64,000 nucleotides of DNA from Roseiconus lacunae (GTDB taxonomy: Bacteria > Planctomycetota > Planctomycetia > Pirellulales > Pirellulaceae). The notes below the pieces were generated by a model. The model was not told the DNA's origin. It saw only the letters and a list, made by a program, of their open reading frames with translations, and made no database searches. The translations under genes were made by a program, and so were the position numbers. Below, in pieces: positions 8,919 through 18,619 of this stretch (position 1 is its first letter; every line of letters starts with the position of its first letter). The stretch spans positions 1 through 64,000 of the forward strand of contig NZ_VSZO01000017.1 in the NCBI RefSeq assembly GCF_008312935.1. The letters are read 5' to 3'.

Positions 8919-10263
8919 CCACGTTGCCGTGCACGTCCGTTAAACGGAAGTCACGACCGGCATGCCGGAACGTCAACCGTTCGTGGTCCATCCCCAGTTG
9001 ATGAAGGACCGTCGCGTGAAGGTCATGAACCTCGACGGGATTTTCCACGGTGTACTTGCCGATTTCATCGGTCGTGCCATGAACGTGTCCGCCTTTAAAC
9101 CCGCCGCCGGCAAGCCATACACTGAAACAGTCACGGTGATGTCCACGGCCGTTCTTTCCTTCTCGTGTCGGTGTCCGACCAAACTCGGTCGCCCATAGCA
9201 CGATGGTGTCATCCAGCATTCCGCGTTGACGCAAATCTTTGATCAGCCCTGCGGTCGGTTGGTCGACGTTGTACGCCAAGTCCTTGTGCTCGTTCATCTC
9301 GCCATGGCTATCCCAGTTTGGGCGTGATCCGGTATCAATCAACTCGATAAACCTGACGCCCCGCTCGACAAGACGTCGCGCCACCAAGCATTGCCAACCA
9401 AAATCTTTGCCGGGACCTTTGGTCTTGCGATCGAGACCATAGAGCTGCCGGACATGCTCGGGTTCGCTATCGATATCGAACGCTTCTGGGGCAGCCGCTT
9501 GCATTCGAAATGCGGTCTCGAATGACTTCATCCTTGCGGCGAGCGCCGAGTCGGTTGGGCGGTCGGCGAGGTGTTGTCGGTTGAGCTGCTGGGCAAAGTC
9601 GATTTCAAGTTCTTGCAGTTTTGCGCTTCGGCCGGGTGGCCGAAGATTGGCGATCGGGTTGTCCCCCGGAATCACACGTGTGCCCTGATGAAACGCCGGA
9701 AGGAAATCACTCGCGTAGACTTGCGTGCCTCCATAGGGCAGGTGAGGTGCGATCACGATAAACCCGGGTAGGTCTTGATTAAAACTACCAAGACCATAAC
9801 TGACCCATGATCCCATACTCGGCCGAGCAAATGTTGGCGAACCGGTGTGCATGCCCAATGTCGCTTCGCTATGGTCGAAGTGTGACGCCTTCATCGATCG
9901 AATCAGGCAGATCTCGTCCATCACATCTCTGACGTGGGGAAACAGATCGCTGACGAGGGTACCGCAGTTGGGGCTGGGCTGGGCGCCGAAGAGGTTGCCC
10001 ATCAAGCGATCTTTTCCGCTACCGTCGCGGCCTCCTGACGTTGGCTTTGGATCAAAAGTGTCTATGTGTGAGACGCCGCCGGTAGCATAAATGAAGATGA
10101 CGCTTTTCGCCTTCGCGGGAAAGTGCGACGGCCGGGCGGCGAGCGGATTGAATGAACTGGACTCCTCCTCGGCACATATCTGCGAAACGATGCCCGGCAT
10201 CAACAGTGAACTGCCGACCATTGAACGCAACATCGTCCGACGATTTGCTTGAAAGTTCAGCAT
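8899..10263 (-). CDS. DUF1501 protein (alkaline-phosphatase-superfamily fold, planctomycete type), copy 1
   Basis: The protein is 454 residues starting at ATG 10263. The N terminus has twin arginines followed by a hydrophobic stretch (RRTMLRSMVGSSLLMPGIV), a Tat-like export signal. Family motifs include YATGGVSHIDTFDPKP near 55-70, RFIELIDTGSRPNWDSHGEM near 300-320, VLWATEFGRTP near 355-365, GRGHHRDCFSVWLAGGG, and a C-terminal FRHAGRDFRLTDVHG. DUF1501 proteins are related to sulfatase/alkaline-phosphatase folds, and the D-H and HH pairs look like metal ligands; no biochemical role is established. It is the last gene of a four-gene operon, four bases after the cytochrome/DUF1549/DUF1553 gene it accompanies. 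Such pairs occur in large numbers in planctomycete genomes. Confidence 0.93.
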   Translation of the reverse strand: MLNFQANRRTMLRSMVGSSLLMPGIVSQICAEEESSSFNPLAARPSHFPAKAKSVIFIYATGGVSHIDTFDPKPTSGGRDGSGKDRLMGNLFGAQPSPNCGTLVSDLFPHVRDVMDEICLIRSMKASHFDHSEATLGMHTGSPTFARPSMGSWVSYGLGSFNQDLPGFIVIAPHLPYGGTQVYASDFLPAFHQGTRVIPGDNPIANLRPPGRSAKLQELEIDFAQQLNRQHLADRPTDSALAARMKSFETAFRMQAAAPEAFDIDSEPEHVRQLYGLDRKTKGPGKDFGWQCLVARRLVERGVRFIELIDTGSRPNWDSHGEMNEHKDLAYNVDQPTAGLIKDLRQRGMLDDTIVLWATEFGRTPTREGKNGRGHHRDCFSVWLAGGGFKGGHVHGTTDEIGKYTVENPVEVHDLHATVLHQLGMDHERLTFRHAGRDFRLTDVHGNVVKELIA

Positions 10264-10267
10264 GACA

Positions 10268-12757
10268 TCAATCCAAATAAAGAAATTCGTTTAACCGAAA
10301 CATTCCCCGAATCACGCTTGCCCAAACCGCTCGTTTATTGGCAGCGCGTTGATTAGCAACTTGACCGCCGGCCGACGTATTTTCGAGAGCCGCCCGGGCA
10401 GATTGCAAATGACTGGACACAAGTTTGATTTCGTCTTCGTCCGGAGGGCGATTCAAGATCTTTCGAAACATTACGTCGATTCGTTCGCCTTGTTCCGACG
10501 ATGCTTCGAGCAATCGATCGGCAAACTGTAATGATTGATCGTGTAGGAAATCATCATTGAAAAAGTACAACGCTTGAAGCGATGTGACCGATTGGTCGCG
10601 TTCAGCCGTACAAACGTTCGGGTCTGGCCCATCAAAGGTCTGCAGGTAGGTGCCCACCGTCAAACGCTTGGTCAATTGATAGACGCTTCGTTTCTGGTTG
10701 GGGTAGTCGCCTTTAAACGGATGGTGCTGGGTGAACGACCAGTCGGACTTCTTGGGGAAGGGAAATGGCTCGGTTTGCGGAGCGGTGTCGAGCTGGCCGG
10801 CAAGAACGAGCAACGTATCGCGAATCGATTCGGCATCGAGCCGTTGTCGATTGAATTTCCACAACAAGCGGTTGCCTGGGTCTTTGACGGCGTTGTCAGG
10901 GTCGCCGATGCTGGCCAATCGGTATGTCCGACTGGTCATGATCTGTCGATGCAACTGTTTGATCGAATAACCGTCGTTGATGAATTGAGTTGCCAAGTAA
11001 TCTAGCAGCGACGGATGCGAAGGCTTTTCGCCTCGGAGTCCAAAGTCGCTTGTCGAGGCAACGAGGCCGGTCCCAAAGTGTTTTTGCCAAACGCGATTGA
11101 CGATCACGCGTGCGAATAGCGGATTGTCTGCCGAAGTCACCCAATTCGCCAATTGCAATCGACCGCTCGATTGTGCCGCGGTTTCACTGTCGAGGGTTTG
11201 ACCACCGAGGACCGCGGGAAAGCCACGCACAACCTCGCCGCCGGGACGCGTCGGTTCGCCCTTTATCTGGATACGGGCATTGGTCGCAACAGCATCCGAG
11301 ACTGCATACGCGGTTGGGTAATCGGGGATTTCACGAAGGTGGGCGGCTAACTTCTCACCCGCCCTTCGCGCTTTGATCAGCATCCCATCAAGCTCATCAC
11401 GCATCTTGCGTTTCTCGTCAAGCGAACAAGACTTTTCACGCTCCGCGTTCTCGACCGCTTGCACGCGACAACGCTCAAGCTGCTGATTCAACTCGGTGGT
11501 CAGTTTATTCGTTTTTGGTTCGTACTCCGAAAGGTGCTTCGAAGTTGCAGCGGGATCAAGCAGGCTAGCGAAATCCTGTTGTGCTTTGAACAGTTCAATC
11601 CCTGGGAACGGATAACGGGTGCTCGCGAAGAAACCATACAACCCGTAGTACTCGCGAGTCGAAACGGGATCAAACTTATGATCATGACATCGCGCACAAG
11701 CGAGTGTCATACCGAGCATGGTTTTACCGACGTTGTCGATCGTGTCTTCGATCGTCAGGTGCCACGGGTAACGCTCGACAAGCGAACCGAATCGTCTCGC
11801 CATCGCCAGGTATCCAGTCGCGATCAGTTGCCGATTGCGTTGTACGATCGATTCGGCCGGCAGCAAATCACCGGCCAACTGCTCGGTCACAAAGCGATCG
11901 TAGGGGACGTCTTGATTGAGCGATTCGATGATGTAGTTGCGATACAAATATGCCTGCGGGATCGGATAGTCCGAATTGTCACCGGCGGTGTCGGCATACC
12001 GCACCCAATCCATCCAATGGCGTCCCCATCGTTCACCATAACTTGGGCTGGCAAGCAGGCGTTCGACCAACTCTCGGATCGCTTGATCAAGTCCCACTTG
12101 CTTGTGACGTTGCAAAAACGAATCGACTTCGCCGGGCGTTGGCGGCAGTCCCGTCAAGTCATAGGTGGCACGTCGAAGGAAAGCGATCGGATCGGCATCA
12201 TTGGCGGCCGTCAAACCTGCGTCACTGCGACGGGAAGCGACGAATTGATCGATCGGTGATAAAGACCAACCGGAACGGTCGCTCGGCGGGGTGGCATGCC
12301 AAAGGGGCTTGAACGCCCAGTGCGTTTCGGATTCATCGATCGGATCACCCGAATGATCGGGGTCTTGCGGCCAAGCCGCACCGGCGGAAATCCAGGCCCG
12401 TAACGTGTCGATTTGCTGATCTGTCAGACGATCACCGTCGGGCGGCATTTGGTCGTCTTCGTTATTGGAAAGCACACGAACCAGGATTTCGCTGTTTCGC
12501 GGGTCACCCGAAACAATCGAATGTTTGCCCGAGTCACCTTCGGTGGTGATCGCCGAAGGATGATCCAGTCGTAGCCCGCCGTTTTGATCATCGGCCGAAT
12601 GGCATTCGACGCAGTGATCACGAAAGATGGGTGCGACGTGCGTCTCGAAATCGACCTCGGCGGATTCGTTTCCGAAGGCGTGACCCTGAGACAAGATTGC
12701 CATAGAAAAGGCACACCCGATCCCCATTCGTCTCAGCCATTGGTCGCTTCGTAACAT
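10268..12757 (-). CDS. Secreted cytochrome c-like PSCyt1-DUF1549-DUF1553 protein, copy 1
   Basis: The product is 829 residues from ATG 12757 (a TTG lies one codon upstream). An N-terminal signal segment is followed by a PSCyt1 haem motif, RDHCVECHSADD (CxxCH, about residues 47-55), and a downstream DDQMPPDG that could supply the axial Met. DUF1549 begins around 150 (SPIDQFVASRRSDAGL, ATYDLTGLPPTPGEVD) and DUF1553 covers the C-terminal part (LANWVTSADNPLFARVIVNR, LWKFNRQRLDAESIRD, FNDDFLHDQSLQFADRL). The architecture is characteristic of Planctomycetota and is probably periplasmic and redox-active. Its substrate is unknown, although gene neighbourhoods with sulfatases and sugar enzymes in relatives suggest polysaccharide breakdown. 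It lies between the two DUF1501 genes with gaps of only a few bases. Confidence 0.93.
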   Translation of the reverse strand: MLRSDQWLRRMGIGCAFSMAILSQGHAFGNESAEVDFETHVAPIFRDHCVECHSADDQNGGLRLDHPSAITTEGDSGKHSIVSGDPRNSEILVRVLSNNEDDQMPPDGDRLTDQQIDTLRAWISAGAAWPQDPDHSGDPIDESETHWAFKPLWHATPPSDRSGWSLSPIDQFVASRRSDAGLTAANDADPIAFLRRATYDLTGLPPTPGEVDSFLQRHKQVGLDQAIRELVERLLASPSYGERWGRHWMDWVRYADTAGDNSDYPIPQAYLYRNYIIESLNQDVPYDRFVTEQLAGDLLPAESIVQRNRQLIATGYLAMARRFGSLVERYPWHLTIEDTIDNVGKTMLGMTLACARCHDHKFDPVSTREYYGLYGFFASTRYPFPGIELFKAQQDFASLLDPAATSKHLSEYEPKTNKLTTELNQQLERCRVQAVENAEREKSCSLDEKRKMRDELDGMLIKARRAGEKLAAHLREIPDYPTAYAVSDAVATNARIQIKGEPTRPGGEVVRGFPAVLGGQTLDSETAAQSSGRLQLANWVTSADNPLFARVIVNRVWQKHFGTGLVASTSDFGLRGEKPSHPSLLDYLATQFINDGYSIKQLHRQIMTSRTYRLASIGDPDNAVKDPGNRLLWKFNRQRLDAESIRDTLLVLAGQLDTAPQTEPFPFPKKSDWSFTQHHPFKGDYPNQKRSVYQLTKRLTVGTYLQTFDGPDPNVCTAERDQSVTSLQALYFFNDDFLHDQSLQFADRLLEASSEQGERIDVMFRKILNRPPDEDEIKLVSSHLQSARAALENTSAGGQVANQRAANKRAVWASVIRGMFRLNEFLYLD

Positions 12758-12762
12758 CAACG

Positions 12763-14196
12763 TTATCCCACCAGTTTGTCGACAACATGCCCGTGCACAT
12801 CGGTCAGGCGAAAGTCACGACCGGCATGGCTAAAGGTCAATCGTTCGTGATTGATTCCCAACTGATGCAGGATCGTCGCTTGCAGGTCGTGGACATGCAC
12901 CGGGTCTTCGGTCGGATGAAAACCAAGTTCATCGGTCTCCCCGATGGTCTGTCCGGGACGAATCCCACCGCCAGCCATCCACATTGTATACGCTTGGGGG
13001 TGGTGATCGCGACCAAGTGTACGGCCGAGTGCCGCGCTGGCTTCGACCATTGGCGTTCGTCCGAATTCCCCTCCCCAAACGACCAATGTGTCGTCGAGCA
13101 TCCCAAGCCGCTTCAGATCCTTCAGTAGGGCCGCGCAACCTTGATCGGTTTGTTTGCATTGGCCCTTCAGCCCGTTTTCGACATTGCTGTGATGATCCCA
13201 GCCCGCGTGATAAAGCTGAACGAAGCGGACGCCCCGCTCGACCAACCGACGGGCCAGTAAGCAATTTTTTGCGAACGATCCTGTGTCATCACGCGACATA
13301 CCGTACATCGCGAGTGTGTCGTCGGATTCGTCGGAAAAATCCATCAACTCGGGGGCGCGAGCCTGCATTCGATACGCCATCTCGTACGATTCAATCCGCG
13401 AACCGATCGCGTCGATCCCAAGTGCATCGAAACGCTTTTGATTTAGTTTGGAAAGCAGATCCAACGTCGCTCGCTGGGATTGATCGGAAATACCCTCCGG
13501 ATTGGCGACGTGCAAAATGGGATCACCGTTGGCTCGAAAAGGTACGCCCTGATGCTCGCCCGGAAGGAATCCGTTGCTCCACATCGCGGCGCCGCCAGAA
13601 AGATTCCCGCCGCTTTTCAGCACGACAAACCCTGGCAGGTCATCCGCTTCGCTTCCCAGGCCATAGGTTAACCAAGATCCCATCGCCGGACGCCCCGGAA
13701 TACCACTGCCGGTGTTGACGAAGATTTGTGCGGGGGCATGATTGAACTGGTCGGTGTGGACGCTGCGAATCAGAGCGATATCATCGGCGACTTCTGCCAA
13801 GTGCGGCATCACTTCAGAGATCTGCGCCCCGGATTGGCCGTGCCGTGCGAATTTAAATCGCGGCGACAAAACCGCCGCGTCAGGTTGGATGAATGCGTAT
13901 CGCTGGCCGGCGATTACCGACGGCGGTATCGGTTTGCCTTCTAGTTCAACGAGCTTCGGCTTGTAATCAAATAGATCCAACTGGCTGGGGGCACCGGCCA
14001 TGAATAGATAGATCACCCGCTTCGCTTTGGCGGGGTGATGAAGTCCAGGACCGGACTGATCACGGTTTTGCGATCCGCTGCTTGACGCGGCGGCAAGGTC
14101 GGTGGCCAGCATCGAAGCCAGCGAGATCTTTCCCAGGCCGACACCGCAGGTTTGGAACAGTTGGCGGCGTGTGACCGCTTTGAGTGGGTTGATCAT
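12763..14196 (-). CDS. DUF1501 protein, copy 2
   Basis: The protein is 477 residues from ATG 14196. This start overlaps the upstream stop in ATGA and places MINPLKAVTRRQLFQTCGVG at the N terminus, a twin-arginine signal; a longer frame from 14250 is less likely. Motifs match copy 1: YLFMAGAPSQLDLFDYKP, RFVQLYHAGWDHHSNVENGL, VVWGGEFGRTPMVE, GRDHHPQAYTMWMAGGG and FSHAGRDFRLTDVHG. The two DUF1501 proteins end almost identically but differ substantially elsewhere, so they look like an old duplication or independently recruited paralogues. It is co-transcribed with the 1009-residue PSCyt1-DUF1549-DUF1553 gene ahead of it. Enzymatic activity is not established for this family. Confidence 0.92.
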   Translation of the reverse strand: MINPLKAVTRRQLFQTCGVGLGKISLASMLATDLAAASSSGSQNRDQSGPGLHHPAKAKRVIYLFMAGAPSQLDLFDYKPKLVELEGKPIPPSVIAGQRYAFIQPDAAVLSPRFKFARHGQSGAQISEVMPHLAEVADDIALIRSVHTDQFNHAPAQIFVNTGSGIPGRPAMGSWLTYGLGSEADDLPGFVVLKSGGNLSGGAAMWSNGFLPGEHQGVPFRANGDPILHVANPEGISDQSQRATLDLLSKLNQKRFDALGIDAIGSRIESYEMAYRMQARAPELMDFSDESDDTLAMYGMSRDDTGSFAKNCLLARRLVERGVRFVQLYHAGWDHHSNVENGLKGQCKQTDQGCAALLKDLKRLGMLDDTLVVWGGEFGRTPMVEASAALGRTLGRDHHPQAYTMWMAGGGIRPGQTIGETDELGFHPTEDPVHVHDLQATILHQLGINHERLTFSHAGRDFRLTDVHGHVVDKLVG

Positions 14197-17100
14197 GGCG
14201 TCGTGATAGCCTCGTCTAAGTTCATCAATGCGCGAGCGACCAACATCCATGGACTTTCGTGGTCGGTTTGTGAGTCATAAAACGCGAGGATCGAATCGAG
14301 CTCGTCGTCGCTTGGGTAACGTGACAACACGCGGCGAAACAAACGCGTGATGATTTGATCGGGCGACGCTTCTGTTCCGCCGCAGTCACGGATGGCTTGC
14401 TTGGCCAACGCATCAGCGATCTCGATATACATGCCGTCATTGAGCAGTGTCAGCGCTTGAAGCGGCGTCGTACTTCGATCGCGTTTGGCAAGGCAAATCT
14501 CACCCGATGGACCGTCAAAGGTCGCGTAGGCGGCAAAGGGGGCAGTACGTTTACTGAACGTGTACAAGGAACGGCGATACCGATCGCTGCCGGACGATAC
14601 CGGCCAAGCGGGCTTGCCATAAGCGATCTGTGTCACCGCATCCGGTTGCGGCGGGCGGACGCTGGGGCCGCCAATTTGATTCGCGATCAAGCCCGATGCG
14701 GACAAAAACGCATCGCGAATTCGTTCGGCGTCGTACCGGCGATACGGAAAACTCGACAACAATCGGTTTTCCGGATCCGTCGCCGGTGCCGGTCCGACGG
14801 CCTGGCGGTAAGTTGCCGAAAGGACGATCTCGCGGTGCAGCCGCTTCAAAGACCAATCCCAACCGGTCGAACTTTGATCACGAAGCCGTTGACCGAGGTA
14901 GTCAAGCAACTCCGGGTGTGACGGAAGCTCGCTTTGGGTGCCAAAGTCACCGGACGTTTTGACAATCCCGGTGCCGAAGAATTGACGCCATGCCCGGTTT
15001 GCCGTCACGCGACCGACCAAAGGATTGTTTTCACTAACCAACCACTCGGCGAGTTCTAATCGGTTCTCCGGTTGCTTTGACGATGCGTCCGCTAAAAATT
15101 CTGGTACGGCCGGCTGCACGACTTCTTTGGCTTGCAAATATTCACCACGATGGTGCCGTCGGGTTTCTCGTGGGTGCCCGATCGGCCGCTCTCGCATAAC
15201 GAGTGTTCGCACACCGGACGGTGCAGACTTACGCAGTTTTTCGATCGGTTGACGTTGCTCCTTCATCACCGGTGCTTGTCGCAAGAACTCGATCGCCAGC
15301 GTTTGAAGCACATCTGTCGGCCATTTCGAAAGCTGCTCGGATGATTCCGAGGCGAGGCGTGCTTGTTGCTGAACTTCGACCGGCAACACCGAAGCTTGCG
15401 GCTGTTCGTCGGAGGTCACCGAGACTCGGAAGCGCCCGAGACCGGCGACGTAGTGACGCTCAAACAATAGCTCGATCGTCCAAGGGTTTTCAAACGTCAT
15501 CGGTTGGGCGAGCGGAATCACCAATCGATGTGTTTGACCGCTCCCGCCGGGAATCGACCAACCGGTCGATCCGTCGTCGTCAAGCACGTTGCCAGGGTAG
15601 GTTTTTCCGTTACCCGGTTTTGAATTGGGGATCGATGTTGTTCCTACGGCGAGTTCGATTGACTGCTCGCCAGCGAATACCTTCAATTCACTCAGGAAGA
15701 AATCGCCGCGCCGGCCTTCGTAGAAAGCCAGCCCAGGGCCCCGGGCCGGCAGCGATGCGTGGGTAAGGGCTTCCAATCGAATCGCCGTAATCGGTTTCCC
15801 ATCGGTCGGCGGCATCGTCAACGTATAAACGTCTCGCTTGGTCGCATCACCGGATGCCAAGATCGATCCGTCATCAAGCAATTCCAGCATCGGCATCGTC
15901 GACTTCATCTCGCCGGGAACCAGTGTTTCCCATGCCGATAATTCATCGATCCGCTGTTGGCACCAATGGTCGAATTGCTCTGACGCAGTGGGGTCTTTAT
16001 CGTCGGCGAACAATAGTTGCTGAACGGTTTCACGTTCGAGCGCATCGGCTTGGTGCTCGATCGCTTGTCGCTTGGCAACGACCGATGCGGGATCGGCATT
16101 CATTTCCGGTTCGTCCGCGTTGTTCATCAACGCCATCAAACCGAAATAATCGGTGTGCGTGATCGGATCGAACTTGTGGGTATGACATTGGGCGCAGCCG
16201 GTCGTCAGCCCCATCCAAACCGTCCCCGTCGTCGCGACGCGATCGACCATCGCATAGAAACGATACTCCAACGGATCAATGCCGCCTTCTTCGTTCAACA
16301 TGGTGTTGCGATGAAACCCAGTCGCGATCTTTTGCTGCAAGGTTGCGTCATCAAGCATATCGCCGGCAAGCTGCTCGATCGAAAATTGATCGTAAGGCAT
16401 GTCTTGGTTCATCGCCTGGATCACCCAATCGCGATAGGGCCAAATTGTTCGCGGGCGATCCTTTTCATACCCGTTGGTGTCGCTGTAGCGGGCAAGGTCC
16501 AACCAGGATCGCCCGAAACGTTCCCCGTAGCGCGGTGATGCCAGAAGCTGATCGACCAACCGTTCGTAAGCATCGGGCCGTTTGTCGGCCAAGAACCCAT
16601 CGACGACATCGATCGGCGGGACGATGCCAAGCAAGTCCAAGTAAAGACGACGAACCAGACTGACACGGTCGGCTTCTCGATTGGGACTTAAGCCGGCTTG
16701 TTCAAGTCGAGCGATCACGAAGCGATCAATGGGGCTTCGGCACCAGCTGGCTGACCGTTCGACGGATGACTTTCGAGGGCGCGGGACCTTTGGCAACGTC
16801 GGCGGCACGAACGCCCAATGACGTTCGTACTTACCTCCGTCGGCAATCCAGCGTCGAATCGTTTCGATCTCCGATGCCTTTAAAGGTCGATGACTGTCCG
16901 CCGGTGGCATGCGCAGATCATCGTCGTCGCTGGTGATTCGCAACACCAACTCACTTTCCTCGGGGTCACCCGGTTCGATCGCGCGATAGCCGCCGAGATC
17001 GGCTCGTGATCCAGATTCTGTATCGAGTCGCAAATCGGCGGCTCGCGTTTCTTCATCGGGACCATGGCAGGCGTAACAATGCTTGGCCAAGATCGGTCGT

Positions 17101-17222
17101 ACTTCTCGATTAAAATTGACCGGGGCGTCATTCGCCGAGCTGGTTGGGTTCGGCAGACAAACGAGCCCAATGCCGATCCAGGTCGGCAGGCTCGTTCGCA
17201 GTCGACGGAGCGAAAGAATCAT
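14193..17222 (-). CDS. Secreted cytochrome c-like PSCyt1-DUF1549-DUF1553 protein with inserted beta domain, copy 2
   Basis: The product is 1009 residues, the first gene of the operon. After a signal peptide it has the PSCyt1 haem motif LAKHCYACHGPDEE (about 46-59) and DDLRMPPADSH. DUF1549 follows from about 160 (SPIDRFVIARLEQAGLSPNR, YLDLLGIVPPIDVVDGFLAD). A middle insertion of about 250 residues (roughly 445-625) is beta-rich, with AIRLEALTHASLPARGPGL, FFLSELKVFAG and DDDGSTGWSI, and resembles the discoidin-like jelly-roll seen in longer members. DUF1553 fills the C-terminal part (LAEWLVSENNPLVGRVTANR, FPYRRYDAERIRDAFLSASG, LNDGMYIEIADALAKQ). The insertion is absent from copy 1 and suggests carbohydrate or surface binding; this is inference. 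Confidence 0.93.
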   Translation of the reverse strand: MILSLRRLRTSLPTWIGIGLVCLPNPTSSANDAPVNFNREVRPILAKHCYACHGPDEETRAADLRLDTESGSRADLGGYRAIEPGDPEESELVLRITSDDDDLRMPPADSHRPLKASEIETIRRWIADGGKYERHWAFVPPTLPKVPRPRKSSVERSASWCRSPIDRFVIARLEQAGLSPNREADRVSLVRRLYLDLLGIVPPIDVVDGFLADKRPDAYERLVDQLLASPRYGERFGRSWLDLARYSDTNGYEKDRPRTIWPYRDWVIQAMNQDMPYDQFSIEQLAGDMLDDATLQQKIATGFHRNTMLNEEGGIDPLEYRFYAMVDRVATTGTVWMGLTTGCAQCHTHKFDPITHTDYFGLMALMNNADEPEMNADPASVVAKRQAIEHQADALERETVQQLLFADDKDPTASEQFDHWCQQRIDELSAWETLVPGEMKSTMPMLELLDDGSILASGDATKRDVYTLTMPPTDGKPITAIRLEALTHASLPARGPGLAFYEGRRGDFFLSELKVFAGEQSIELAVGTTSIPNSKPGNGKTYPGNVLDDDGSTGWSIPGGSGQTHRLVIPLAQPMTFENPWTIELLFERHYVAGLGRFRVSVTSDEQPQASVLPVEVQQQARLASESSEQLSKWPTDVLQTLAIEFLRQAPVMKEQRQPIEKLRKSAPSGVRTLVMRERPIGHPRETRRHHRGEYLQAKEVVQPAVPEFLADASSKQPENRLELAEWLVSENNPLVGRVTANRAWRQFFGTGIVKTSGDFGTQSELPSHPELLDYLGQRLRDQSSTGWDWSLKRLHREIVLSATYRQAVGPAPATDPENRLLSSFPYRRYDAERIRDAFLSASGLIANQIGGPSVRPPQPDAVTQIAYGKPAWPVSSGSDRYRRSLYTFSKRTAPFAAYATFDGPSGEICLAKRDRSTTPLQALTLLNDGMYIEIADALAKQAIRDCGGTEASPDQIITRLFRRVLSRYPSDDELDSILAFYDSQTDHESPWMLVARALMNLDEAITTP

Positions 17223-17340
17223 CGTGGCGGGGTATCAATGGCGGGGTGGGAATCACCCACTATCATACCCAAAATCGCAGCAATGGATTCGTACAAATTC
17301 CTCGTTGATGCGCCCGCATTTTCACCGTCCTATGACGACG

Positions 17341-18603
17341 TCACTGCGGGGGAGGCCTATTTGGCTCGTCCGTTGATTTGGACACAGCGTTTTCTTCCGA
17401 CGCATCAAGTTCGCCAGCAGGCTCAACTTCGTCACCGAGCTGGATATCGGTGACGTTCGCAGCCAGTTTTGCCGCTTGAGCTCCGCTATGAATCTCATGA
17501 CCAACCAGGCAGGTCATTCCCGCCAGCAATGGCAGCCAGTAATACAAGATTCGAAAGATCAGCACCGAAGCGAGCACGGAATCTCCGACCGAACCTTTGA
17601 GTAGCGCCAACAAGATCACTTCCAATATCCCCAGCCCGCCGGGGACTTGAGTCATCATCGCGACACCAATTGCGACCAAGAAGGCCGCCAGAACCTGGGC
17701 GAACGGCACGACCGAATCCCCCGGCAAAACCAAGTACAACGCCGTCGCCGAAATCAGCAGGTCGGTCGCCGCGACGGACGCCTGGACAAACATCAAACCT
17801 GGACGTGGGGGACGGAGATGCAATTCCCCAATCGGCCAGGGCTTTCGCCAAAGGAAACACACCAGGGAATACCCCAGCGCCAACGAAAGCAAAATCCAAC
17901 CAAACGTTTGAGTTCCGAACGGTAACGCGACGTCTTTGGGGAGCTGCAGCGGCACCCAGATCAGAACCATCCCCCCAAGGAACCACCACCCGCTCCAAAA
18001 CGTCAAGCCGACAACGGAGATCAAGGCGACGATTTGACCAGGAGACAGCCCCCACTGAGAATAAAACCGGAAACGGATCGGCGCCCCGGCGAGCAAGGTC
18101 CCCAGGTTGTTGCCCAATGAGAATCCGGAGATCGAAACCAGCAAGACTCGCCGCAGCGGCAGACTTCGTGCGACATAGCGCAGCGCCAAGATGTCGTACG
18201 CCGTCAGCATGATGTAGTTGAGCGCAACCAAGAAGGCTGCGATCAAGATTTGGCTAAGTGGGACGCCGGTGAACCCGCGTTTGAATTCTTCCCAGGTGAT
18301 CTGTCGCGCTTCGTTGACCAACAAACGCAACGCCAGCAGGAACAACAACGCTGCTAAGACCGGCCCGGCATACTTTCGGATTCTTTTTTTGACCAAGGAA
18401 GAAAACCGGGCGAGGGTAGTGTGGGAGGAAGCCGGAACAGAGGTCGCGGGTTGAATGTCGACTATGGTAACGAGACCCGCTACGAACTGGGTAGTCCAGT
18501 GAATACACGCTGGCAAGCCAATTTCACGGTGATTTACCGCGAATCGTCTACGCCGTAAAGTGTGGCATCGGCGACTCCTGTCAATTGAACGTACACGAAA
18601 CAA
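17341..18603 (-). CDS. YbhN/UPF0104-type multi-pass membrane protein (lysylphosphatidylglycerol synthase TM-like flippase)
   Basis: The frame is up to 420 residues and opens with a TTG at 18603, only 16 bp from the divergent lpd start. The true start is probably further in, for example a TTG at 18396 or 18516. About eight hydrophobic segments are visible, beginning with AGPVLAALLFLLALRLLV and including YNIMLTAYD-like and GFSLGNNLGTLLAG sequences, with MTQVPGGLGILEVILL near the end. The GNN-G motif and the PGGLGxxE motif are typical of the UPF0104 / LPG synthase transmembrane superfamily, thought to move or bind lipid-linked substrates. The soluble catalytic domain of MprF is absent. The C-terminal tail (about 45 residues) is acidic and hydrophilic. 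The substrate is unknown. Confidence 0.8.
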   Translation of the reverse strand: MFRVRSIDRSRRCHTLRRRRFAVNHREIGLPACIHWTTQFVAGLVTIVDIQPATSVPASSHTTLARFSSLVKKRIRKYAGPVLAALLFLLALRLLVNEARQITWEEFKRGFTGVPLSQILIAAFLVALNYIMLTAYDILALRYVARSLPLRRVLLVSISGFSLGNNLGTLLAGAPIRFRFYSQWGLSPGQIVALISVVGLTFWSGWWFLGGMVLIWVPLQLPKDVALPFGTQTFGWILLSLALGYSLVCFLWRKPWPIGELHLRPPRPGLMFVQASVAATDLLISATALYLVLPGDSVVPFAQVLAAFLVAIGVAMMTQVPGGLGILEVILLALLKGSVGDSVLASVLIFRILYYWLPLLAGMTCLVGHEIHSGAQAAKLAANVTDIQLGDEVEPAGELDASEENAVSKSTDEPNRPPPQ

Positions 18604-18619
18604 GAATCGGCAAAATACG

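Noticed and set aside
11459-12259. 266-residue plus-strand frame opposite the DUF1549/DUF1553 gene
   Set aside because: It is a shadow of a well-supported gene on the other strand.
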